DNA from: Xanthobacteraceae bacterium
Lineage (GTDB): Bacteria > Pseudomonadota > Alphaproteobacteria > Rhizobiales > Xanthobacteraceae
DNA length: 5,275 nt
Assembly (NCBI GenBank): GCA_030043335.1
Contig: JASHXX010000242.1
Location: 1 to 5,275 of the forward strand
Direction of reading: 5' to 3'
The notes under the pieces are model-generated. The model searched no databases, was not told the origin of the DNA, and saw only the letters and a program-made list of their open reading frames with translations. The position numbers and the translations under genes are program-made. Positions 1 through 5,275 of this stretch are shown here, piece by piece. Each line of letters begins with the position of its first letter. Within the stretch, counting starts at the first letter, position 1.

Positions 1-12
1 TTCCGTGCTTGA
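1..12 (+). CDS. 3' end of an AtzG-like (DUF4089) subunit gene, partial
   Basis: Only four codons are in the window. Read in frame 1 they give Phe-Arg-Ala and a TGA stop at 10-12. DUF4089 proteins (AtzG/HpxX), which are almost always encoded directly upstream of AtzE-type amidases, typically end in a short tail of the form Val-Phe-Arg-Pro/Ala, so this fits. The stop lies inside the first codons of the amidase, an 8-nt overlap typical of translational coupling. AtzG is a small GatC-like protein needed for AtzE folding and activity. The call rests on three residues plus gene order, so it is an inference; any other upstream gene ending in this frame cannot be excluded. Confidence 0.45.
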   Translation, partial: FRA

Positions 13-1408
13 AACCGCGGCGGCCGATTTCGCCTGGAGCACGGCCGCCGAGACCGCCGCCGCGGTGGCCGCCGGCCGTGCCGGCGCGTTGAAAATTGTC
101 GAAGCGGCGCTCGCCCGCGTCCGCGCCCGCGATCCGCTGATCAATGCCTTCACCGCCGTCATCGACGGGCGAGCGCTGCAACGCGCCCAGGCGCTCGACC
201 ATTGGCGCGAGCGCGGCGAGCGGCTGCCGGCGCTCGCCGGCGTGCCGTTCGCGGTGAAGAACCTGTTCGACGTCTCCGGAATTCCGACGCTTGCCGGCGC
301 CAAGATCAATCGCGACGCCCCGCCGGCGCCGCGCGACGCGACAATGATCGAACGGCTCGAAGCCGGCGGCGCCATCCTCCTCGGCGCGCTGAACATGGGC
401 GAATACGCCTATGATTTCACCGGCGAGAACCTGCACGACGGCCCGGTGCACAACCCGCATGATCGCGAACGCATTGCCGGCGGCTCCTCGAGCGGCTCGG
501 TCGCCGCGGTCGCCGGCGGTCTGGTGCCGTTCGCGCTCGGCTCCGACACCAATGGCTCGATCCGCGTGCCGGCTTCGTTTTGCGGCGTGTTCGGCCTCAA
601 GCCGACCTATGGCCGACTGAGCCGCGCGCGCACCTTCCCGTTCTCGGCGAGCCTCGATCATGTCGGCCCGCTCGCGCGCGGCGCCCGCGACCTCGCCCTC
701 GCCTACGACGCGATGCAGGGCTACGACGCCGACGATCCGGTCTGCGTCGAGCGCCCCGCCGAAGCCGTCACCGCACTTTTGGAACAGGGCGCCGCCGGCC
801 TGCGCATCGCCGTCGCCGGCGGCTACTTTAAATGCAAGAGCGCGGAAACGGTCTACGCCGTCGATCGCGTCGCTGCCGCGCTCGGTGCCAATCGCGACAT
901 CACAATCCCGCAAGCCGAGCGCGCCCGCTCCGCGGCCTACATCATCACCGCGAGCGAGGCCGCGAGCCTCCACCTCGATCGCTTGCGGTCCCGCGCCCGC
1001 GATTTCGACCCGGCGGTGCGCGACCGCCTGATCGCCGGCGCCATGCTGCCGGTCTCGCTGGTGGTGAAAGCGCAGAAATTCCGCGGCTGGTATCAGCACG
1101 AGGTCCTGAAACTGTTTGCCGAGGTCGACGCAATATTGGCGCCGACGACGCCGTGCACCGCGCCGCTGATCGGGCAGCAGACCTTCACCTTCGACGGCGT
1201 CGAATTGCCGGTGCGCCCTCATCTCGGCGTCTATACTCAGCCAATCTCCTTCATCGGATTGCCGGTAGTCGTCGTGCCGGTGCCGATATCGCCGTTGCCG
1301 ATCGGCGTGCAGGTCATTGCCGCGCCGTGGCGCGAGGACGTGGCGCTGCGCATCGCCCACGCGCTCGAAGCCCAAGGAGTTGTCGCCGCGCCGCGCCCGC
1401 CCGAATAG
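5..1408 (+). CDS. atzE: AtzE-type amidase (1-carboxybiuret hydrolase / HpxY-like), amidase signature family
   Basis: A 467-residue amidase signature hydrolase, close to the usual AtzE length. The Ser-cisSer-Lys triad is visible: Lys85 in AVKN, Ser161 in the GGSSSGS loop (159-165) and nucleophile Ser185 in SDTNGSIR, with the family's 24-residue spacing between the serines. The C-terminal part contains the conserved YTQPISFIGLPVV stretch and a PIGVQVIAAPWRED ending typical of AtzE. The GTG at 5 gives a family-like N-terminus and overlaps the stop of the upstream gene; its ribosome binding site is outside the window. Known AtzE acts in the cytoplasm with AtzG, deaminating 1-carboxybiuret to 1,3-dicarboxyurea in cyanuric acid breakdown; the homologue HpxY belongs to a purine/oxalurate cluster. 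The HpxZ gene follows after 9 nt, so one operon is likely. Family assignment is firm; the true substrate here is not known. Confidence 0.9.
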   Translation: MLETAAADFAWSTAAETAAAVAAGRAGALKIVEAALARVRARDPLINAFTAVIDGRALQRAQALDHWRERGERLPALAGVPFAVKNLFDVSGIPTLAGAKINRDAPPAPRDATMIERLEAGGAILLGALNMGEYAYDFTGENLHDGPVHNPHDRERIAGGSSSGSVAAVAGGLVPFALGSDTNGSIRVPASFCGVFGLKPTYGRLSRARTFPFSASLDHVGPLARGARDLALAYDAMQGYDADDPVCVERPAEAVTALLEQGAAGLRIAVAGGYFKCKSAETVYAVDRVAAALGANRDITIPQAERARSAAYIITASEAASLHLDRLRSRARDFDPAVRDRLIAGAMLPVSLVVKAQKFRGWYQHEVLKLFAEVDAILAPTTPCTAPLIGQQTFTFDGVELPVRPHLGVYTQPISFIGLPVVVVPVPISPLPIGVQVIAAPWREDVALRIAHALEAQGVVAAPRPPE

Positions 1409-1411
1409 GAG
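1407..1411 (+). promoter_or_regulatory. Ribosome binding site of the hpxZ/atzH gene
   Basis: AGGAG lies 6 nt before the ATG at 1418 and overlaps the TAG stop of the amidase gene (1406-1408). This fixes the start of the next gene and suggests ribosomes finishing atzE reinitiate there. Confidence 0.75.
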
Positions 1412-1417
1412 TAGGCG

Positions 1418-1774
1418 ATGGAGATCGATCGGCCCGAGGTCATCGCCGAGGTGCGCGCTGCATTCGAACGCTACGAGGCCGCGCTCGATGCGAACGACGT
1501 CGCCGCCCGCTACGGCGGCTCCGAGAATCTCTACGGCTATGCCGAGATCGCCGCGTTCCGCGCCGCGCGCTCACCGGCCGGCCTCGCGCGCACGCTGTCG
1601 AAAACCGTGAGCAGCAGCTATGGCCGTGACCACGCGGTGGCTTCGACGCTGTTTCACCGCGCCAGCGTGCCGGGCAAGATCGGACGGCAAACGCAAGTCT
1701 GGGTGCGCTTTGCGCAAGGCTGGCGTGTCGTCGTCGCCCATGTGAGCTATATCGATGAGCCTAAATCCAAATAA
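1418..1774 (+). CDS. hpxZ: HpxZ/AtzH-like protein (DUF3225, NTF2/SnoaL-like fold) with an internal deletion
   Basis: 118 residues that match the DUF3225 family from end to end: an N-terminal helix MEIDRPEVIAEVRAAFERYE, then ENLYGYAEIAAFRAAR, then GRQTQVWVRFAQGWRVVVAHVS at the C-terminus. Family members are about 125-130 residues. Here the segment after Asn26-Asp27-Val28-Ala29 jumps to Arg31-Tyr32-Gly33, so the usual V-L-D-x-L-F-W-x-x-P-x-T stretch, about 12 residues, is absent in frame. AtzH of Pseudomonas ADP has been reported to convert 1,3-dicarboxyurea to allophanate and to need Tyr22 and Arg46. Tyr19 and Arg31 here appear to be their equivalents, but their spacing is 12 instead of 24. 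The missing stretch should form an early strand of the cone-shaped fold, so the protein may be inactive, altered or a young pseudogene. The gene follows atzE by 9 nt with a good Shine-Dalgarno site. The family call is strong; function in this copy is uncertain. Confidence 0.85.
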   Translation: MEIDRPEVIAEVRAAFERYEAALDANDVAARYGGSENLYGYAEIAAFRAARSPAGLARTLSKTVSSSYGRDHAVASTLFHRASVPGKIGRQTQVWVRFAQGWRVVVAHVSYIDEPKSK

Positions 1775-1781
1775 GAACTTG

Positions 1782-3584
1782 CTAAGCCAGCGCCTTTTCC
1801 TCCGCCACGAACGCGCGCCAGCCGCCGAAGCTCGAAATGTCGCGGGCGCCGGCCACGGCTTCGGCCTCGACCAGAAATCCTTTGACTTGGCGGCCACCGT
1901 CGAGTTCGAGCGTGCCGATCGACAGCGGCGGCGGCACCGCAGCGACGAAGCGCCCGAATGCGCTCTCCGATAGCCCCCAGACTTCGACCTCGATCGCGGC
2001 GCCGGCGCCGTTTTTCACGCGCAGCAGGCCCGGCTTCGGCGGCCGCGCGCCGGCAAGCGCGTAGAGCCGGTAATGCGGCGCGGTTCGCACGCAGGCGAGC
2101 AGGCGTGCGCCAGCGGCGCGCAGTTCGCCGTTGAGCGGCATGCCGGAAAGATGCGCGCCGACGATGGCGATCGCGATTTCGTCCGGCGCCGGCGCCGCTG
2201 ATTGTCGCGCCTGTGCCGGCTGCGGCGCCTTGAGTGCGCCGAGCGGCAAGCCCGTCGCGCGGTGGAATTCGCGGCCGATCGAGGCGAGCGCGGCGTCCTC
2301 ACCGGCCGGCGCGAGCAGGGTGACGCCGAACGGCGTCCCGTCGGGGCGCATGCTCGCCGGCACGGCGAGGCCGCACAGGTCGAGCAGATTGACGAAGTTG
2401 GTGTAAGTGCCGAGCCGGCCGTTGAGCCCGATCGGATCGGCAAGCACCTCCTCGATGGTATAGATCGTCGGTGCCGTCGGCAGCACCAGGGCATCGATCG
2501 AGCGGAAGGTGTGATCGCTGACGCGCCGCAGCTCCTCGAGCTGATAAAGCGCCGCGAAAGTGTCCGCCGCCGTGGCGCTGGCGCCGGCGAGAATCACCTG
2601 CCGCGTGACCGGATGCAGCGATTCCGGCGCGGAAGCGAGCAGCGCGCGCACGGTCAGATAACGCTCGGCGACCCACGGCCCCTCGTAAAGAAGCCGCGCC
2701 GCCGCATAGAACGGCTCGATGTCGATCTCGACGATCCTGGCGCCGAGCGCGGCGAAGCGCGTGAGCTCGGCGTCGTAGGCTGCCGCGGACGCACGGTCGC
2801 CGAAAAACAGGCGCCCGCCGGGCAGCGGCACACCGAGCCTCACGCTCTGCGGCATCGGGCCGGGCGCGTCGAGGCGGCGTGGACGCGAAAACGGATCGGC
2901 GTCATCCGGGCCGGCGATTGCCGCCAGCGTCGTCATCGCGTCGTCGACGGTGAGCGCGAACACCGAGACGCAGTCGAGGGTGCGGCAGGCGGGAACGACG
3001 CCGGCATTCGAAACGAGGCCGCGGCTCGGCTTGAGGCCGACGATGTTGCTGAAGGCGGCGGGCACGCGGCCCGAGCCGGCGGTATCGGTGCCGAGCGCGA
3101 GCGGCGTCATGCCGGCGCCGACGGCGAGCGCGGAGCCCGAGCTCGATCCGCCGGGGATGAGCTTCGCATCGAACAGATTGCGCGCGACGCCGTACGGCGT
3201 GCGCACGCCGACGAGGCCGGTTGCGAACTGATCGAGATTAGTTTTGCCGAGGATGATGGCGCCGGCAGCGCGCAGCCGCGCCACAGCGGTCGCGTCTCTC
3301 GCCGGACGATAGCTGTAGGCGGGACACGCCGCCGTCGTCGCCATGCCCTTGACGTCGATATTGTCCTTGACCGCGACCGGAATCCCGTAAAGTGGAAGGT
3401 CCGTGCCGCTCGCGCCGGCAAGTTGCTTTGCTTCGGCGAGGACCTCGGCCTCCTTGCGCAAGGCGATAAAGATCGCCGGATCGGCGTGCGCTCGGATGCG
3501 CGCGAAGCTGCGGGCGATGATGTCTTCGGGCTTGGCTGCGCCGGCGCGATAGGCGTCAAGGATTTCTGCGACGGTTTCGGCCAC
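1782..3584 (-). CDS. atzF: Allophanate hydrolase (AtzF type)
   Basis: A 600-residue protein, the usual length for the family. Residues 1-450 are an amidase signature domain with Lys73 (AVKDN), Ser147 in GGSSSGS (145-151) and nucleophile Ser171 in GTDTAGSGRVP; spacings of 74 and 24 equal those of the AtzF triad Lys91-Ser165-Ser189. Tyr300 and Arg308 in YEGPWVAERY match the substrate-binding Tyr and Arg described for the Granulibacter enzyme. Residues 468-600 are the C-terminal domain found in allophanate hydrolases, beginning IVGAHLSGMPLN and ending with ARDISSFGGWRAF. It splits allophanate to ammonia and CO2 in the cytoplasm. The frame stays open far upstream to 4217, but family similarity begins at the GTG at 3584, which has GGAG 6 nt before it, so the upstream part is a high-GC shadow. 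It converges on hpxZ, and no urea carboxylase is in view; the AtzE/HpxZ products are the likely source of its substrate (inference). Confidence 0.94.
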   Translation of the reverse strand: MAETVAEILDAYRAGAAKPEDIIARSFARIRAHADPAIFIALRKEAEVLAEAKQLAGASGTDLPLYGIPVAVKDNIDVKGMATTAACPAYSYRPARDATAVARLRAAGAIILGKTNLDQFATGLVGVRTPYGVARNLFDAKLIPGGSSSGSALAVGAGMTPLALGTDTAGSGRVPAAFSNIVGLKPSRGLVSNAGVVPACRTLDCVSVFALTVDDAMTTLAAIAGPDDADPFSRPRRLDAPGPMPQSVRLGVPLPGGRLFFGDRASAAAYDAELTRFAALGARIVEIDIEPFYAAARLLYEGPWVAERYLTVRALLASAPESLHPVTRQVILAGASATAADTFAALYQLEELRRVSDHTFRSIDALVLPTAPTIYTIEEVLADPIGLNGRLGTYTNFVNLLDLCGLAVPASMRPDGTPFGVTLLAPAGEDAALASIGREFHRATGLPLGALKAPQPAQARQSAAPAPDEIAIAIVGAHLSGMPLNGELRAAGARLLACVRTAPHYRLYALAGARPPKPGLLRVKNGAGAAIEVEVWGLSESAFGRFVAAVPPPLSIGTLELDGGRQVKGFLVEAEAVAGARDISSFGGWRAFVAEEKALA

Positions 3585-3590
3585 GTCAGG

Positions 3591-3594
3591 CTCC
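3591..3594 (-). promoter_or_regulatory. Ribosome binding site of the allophanate hydrolase gene
   Basis: On the - strand GGAG is followed by a 6-nt spacer and the GTG at 3584-3582. This decides the start among many upstream in-frame options, none of which lies within family-like sequence. Confidence 0.65.
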
Positions 3595-3680
3595 GTATTG
3601 GCGCGACGAAGAGGCCCGGCAACCGCGTTCGCCGGCTCCTTTGTGCCAATTCCGGGCGATTTCGCAAGCCGCTTCGGCCG

Positions 3681-3709
3681 GTTGCGCCGGACCGCATGGC
3701 CGCCTATAT
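3681..3709 (+). promoter_or_regulatory. Putative sigma-70 type promoter of trcR
   Basis: GTTGCG (3681-3686), a 17-nt spacer and CTATAT (3704-3709) resemble the alphaproteobacterial housekeeping pattern CTTGAC-N16/17-CTATAT; the -10 matches fully, the -35 only in its TTG core. It stands in an otherwise GC-rich divergent intergenic region of 204 bp (3585-3788). Transcription would begin near 3716 and leave a leader of about 70 nt before the ATG at 3789. No equally good promoter was found on the - strand for allophanate hydrolase. Confidence 0.4.
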
Positions 3710-3746
3710 TTCCTCCAGTTTTCCACTCATCTTTGATGACGTGGTG

Positions 3747-3780
3747 CTTCGCCCGGACGGGCGGGCGGAGCGCGAAGGAG
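3747..3780 (+). promoter_or_regulatory. Leader with two mutually exclusive hairpins ahead of trcR
   Basis: CGCCCG (3750-3755) and CGGGCG (3758-3763) form a compact inverted repeat. In addition CTTCGC (3747-3752) can pair with GCGAAG (3772-3777), which covers the first half of the AAGGAG Shine-Dalgarno site. The two pairings share 3750-3752 and cannot form together. This could tune translation, but short GC-rich inverted repeats are common by chance in such DNA. Confidence 0.25.
3775..3780 (+). promoter_or_regulatory. Ribosome binding site of trcR
   Basis: AAGGAG, a near-perfect Shine-Dalgarno sequence, is followed by 8 nt and the ATG at 3789. It sets the start of trcR; the same frame is open far upstream, but that part runs antisense through the allophanate hydrolase gene. 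Confidence 0.8.
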
Positions 3781-3788
3781 ATTTGCCC

Positions 3789-4478
3789 ATGGCTATCGCG
3801 CCCCTGATGCCGAAAGCGACGGCGGTATGGCTGGTCGAGAACACCGCGCTGTCGTTCGACCAGATCGCCCAATTCTGCAATCTGCACCCGCTCGAGGTGA
3901 AAGCTATCGCCGACGGCGACGCCGCGCAGGGGATCAAAGGCCTCGACCCGATTCTGACCGGGCAACTCACCCGCGAGGAGATCGCCGAGGCCGAAGCCGA
4001 CCCGAACCACCGGCTGCATATCGCCGATCCGAAGGTGCGTCTGCCCGAGACCAAGCAGAAGAAGGGACCGCGCTATACGCCGGTGTCGCGCCGGCAGGAC
4101 CGGCCCAACGCCATTCTGTGGCTGGTGCGCAATCATCCCGAGCTGAAAGACAGCCAGATCATGCGGCTCGTCGGCACCACCAAGTCGACCATCCAGGCGA
4201 TTCGCGACCGCACCCACTGGAATTCGTCGAACCTGACGCCGCTCGATCCAGTCACGCTCGGCCTGTGCTCGCAGATCGATCTCGATCTCGAGGTCCAGCG
4301 TGCCGCCAAGGAGAAGCCGGCGCCGGTCGAGGCCCAGGGTGCGACGCTGCTGCCGGCCTCGGTCACCACCGCCCCCAAGGAGGAGCCCGAGCCCGCTGCG
4401 GAAAAGAAGTCCGACGAACTCAACGTCGAGGCCGTGTTCGCCAAGCTCAAGCAGCTCGGCGGCGGCAAGGGCGAGTAA
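3789..4478 (+). CDS. trcR: DUF1013 family protein, predicted cell cycle transcriptional regulator TrcR
   Basis: A 229-residue, cytoplasmic-looking protein with no signal peptide or membrane segment. It matches the DUF1013 family, which is annotated in databases as cell cycle transcriptional regulator TrcR and is, as far as I know, restricted to Alphaproteobacteria. Residues 12-43 (WLVENTALSFDQIAQF and onward) and 108-141 (WLVRNHPELKDSQIMRLVG and onward) both look like helix-turn-helix units and resemble each other. Between them is a charged linker rich in Lys, Arg and Pro (82-106). After residue 170 comes a Pro/Glu/Lys-rich, probably disordered tail, closing with the family-like end VEAVFAKLKQLGGGKGE. 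The start is set by AAGGAG 8 nt upstream. It is monocistronic by layout: the neighbour on the left is divergent, and the chloride channel gene converges 20 nt away. Family assignment is strong; DNA binding and targets are inferred. Confidence 0.88.
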   Translation: MAIAPLMPKATAVWLVENTALSFDQIAQFCNLHPLEVKAIADGDAAQGIKGLDPILTGQLTREEIAEAEADPNHRLHIADPKVRLPETKQKKGPRYTPVSRRQDRPNAILWLVRNHPELKDSQIMRLVGTTKSTIQAIRDRTHWNSSNLTPLDPVTLGLCSQIDLDLEVQRAAKEKPAPVEAQGATLLPASVTTAPKEEPEPAAEKKSDELNVEAVFAKLKQLGGGKGE

Positions 4479-4498
4479 TCCGTTTTTTCTATTCGCGC

Positions 4499-5275
4499 CT
4501 ATTCGTCCCCGATCAGTTCCCGCCGCCGCCGCTCCAATTCCGCGGCGTAACGGCGCAGCGCATAGGCCTCGGTCAGAAGTCCGATGACGCGACGCTCGGC
4601 ATAGGAATCCACCACGGCCAGAGCCTCCGCCTCAGCGCGATCAAAGGCCAGCACCGCCTCCCTGATCGTCATAGCCGGCAAAAGCACGTCGCCCGCATTG
4701 TTGAGCAGATCCTTGACCGGCTTGTTCGAAGAGATTTCCGGCATGTAAGCGTCGGCGACGCGGACGATGCCGGCGTAACGCTGCTCATCGTCGGTGGCGA
4801 CGACGTGGGCCGTCGACCCGACCGGAAAAGCCTCGCGAAACGAGGCAATCGAAGTCGCCGCCGGCACCGTGCGTATATCCTGGCGCATCATTTTGCCGAC
4901 GATCAGATCGCGCATCCAGCCGACGTCGGCGGCGCTCCTAATGGTTTCGCCGCGCAGGTGGAAGCGCCACGTGGCGAACGAATAACCGAACGCCTCCCGT
5001 GTCACCTGCGCGGCGAGAATTACGGCAATGAGCACGGCGGTCGTGAGCCACAGATCGCCAGTCGTCTCCAGCGCGATGAAGGTCATGGTCAGCGGTCCAC
5101 CGATGACCGCCGCCGACAATGCGCTCATGCCGATCACGGCGTAGGCGTCGGTGTCGAAGGTGGCGCTCGGCCAGGCCATCGCCAGCGCCACTGCGAGGAG
5201 ATGCCCGCCGAGCGCGCCGATCAGCAGCGAGGAAAAGAACATGCCGCCGCGGAACCCGGAGCCGAGCGAGACGAT
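4499..5275 (-). CDS. ClC-family chloride channel/transporter with CBS domains, C-terminal part
   Basis: The reading frame is open to the right edge, so only the last 258 residues are seen and the Met at 5242 is internal. Residues 5-24 (GSGFRGGMFFSSLLIGALGG) are the ClC helix-N region containing the anion-binding Phe motif. They are followed by two more hydrophobic helices around 43-69 (ending PLTMTFIALETTGD) and 74-91. A Tyr in FGYSFATWRF (about 98) is the likely counterpart of the pore Tyr of E. coli ClC. Residues about 122-178 and 186-245 form a tandem CBS pair, cytoplasmic regulatory domains that often bind adenine nucleotides; a basic Arg-rich tail ends the protein. The usual GxFxP proline of helix N is replaced by Ser-Ser, which I recall from other rhizobial members. 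The gating glutamates lie outside the window, so channel versus proton-coupled exchanger cannot be decided. Its 3' end faces trcR. Confidence 0.88.
   Translation of the reverse strand: MVSLGSGFRGGMFFSSLLIGALGGHLLAVALAMAWPSATFDTDAYAVIGMSALSAAVIGGPLTMTFIALETTGDLWLTTAVLIAVILAAQVTREAFGYSFATWRFHLRGETIRSAADVGWMRDLIVGKMMRQDIRTVPAATSIASFREAFPVGSTAHVVATDDEQRYAGIVRVADAYMPEISSNKPVKDLLNNAGDVLLPAMTIREAVLAFDRAEAEALAVVDSYAERRVIGLLTEAYALRRYAAELERRRRELIGDE

Noticed and set aside
1237..1443. Small - strand frames opposite atzE and hpxZ
   Set aside because: No ribosome binding site or recognisable protein family; they lie opposite well-supported coding sequence.
832..1629. 265-residue + strand frame overlapping atzE and hpxZ
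   Set aside because: Arg/Ala-rich shadow of two recognised genes, with no family-like motifs.
3630..3652. Possible sigma-54 promoter (TTGGCAC on the - strand) for allophanate hydrolase
   Set aside because: The -24-like GG is present, but at the -12 position the spacing gives CC instead of GC, so the essential GG-N10-GC pattern fails.
2202..3788. Long + strand open frame running antisense through the allophanate hydrolase gene and continuing into trcR
   Set aside because: Its translation is Arg-rich low-complexity sequence typical of the antisense frame of a high-GC gene; family similarity and a Shine-Dalgarno site begin only at 3789.
3585..4217. N-terminal extension of the allophanate hydrolase frame to an ATG at 4217
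   Set aside because: It lies antisense to trcR and the divergent intergenic region; the enzyme is already full length from the GTG at 3584, which has its own GGAG.
4455..4488. Intrinsic terminator after trcR (CTCG/CGAG pairing followed by six T)
   Set aside because: The stem is only 4 bp with a 13-nt loop and lies 7 nt from the T-run, so it does not make a convincing terminator.

Overview
The window is high-GC DNA (roughly two thirds G+C by eye) with dense genes, GTG starts and a gene of the DUF1013/TrcR type, a family I know only from Alphaproteobacteria. The amidase, HpxZ and chloride-channel sequences look most like those of Hyphomicrobiales (a Bradyrhizobium/Xanthobacteraceae-like organism). 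The species cannot be fixed from this stretch. No RNA genes, insertion sequences, CRISPR arrays or long repeats were seen, and the genes here look chromosomal rather than mobile.

Left part (1-1774, + strand): the end of a nitrogen-catabolism operon of the atzG-atzE-atzH (hpxX-hpxY-hpxZ) type. Only the last three residues and stop of the AtzG-like (DUF4089) partner are inside the window. They overlap the GTG start of a full-length AtzE-type amidase with an intact Lys-Ser-Ser triad. A small HpxZ/AtzH (DUF3225) protein follows. It lacks about 12 residues in the middle compared with the family, although the two residues reported to be needed for AtzH activity are still present.

Middle part (1782-3584, - strand): a complete 600-residue allophanate hydrolase (AtzF type: amidase domain plus C-terminal domain), tail-to-tail with hpxZ across only 7 bp. 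Together these genes could carry a carboxylated biuret-like or ureido compound through 1,3-dicarboxyurea and allophanate to ammonia and CO2. No cyanuric acid hydrolase or urea carboxylase is in view, so the true upstream substrate is unknown; an oxalurate/purine role, as for hpxXYZ, is the main alternative.

Right part (3585-5275): a 204-bp divergent intergenic region holds a plausible promoter and a structured leader for trcR (3789-4478, + strand), a predicted cell-cycle-linked transcription factor whose two helix-turn-helix-like segments resemble each other. Converging on it from the right edge is the C-terminal part of a ClC-family chloride channel or transporter with two CBS domains (4499-5275, - strand, start outside the window). 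trcR and clc look like housekeeping or core genes; the nitrogen-catabolism genes appear to sit beside them.
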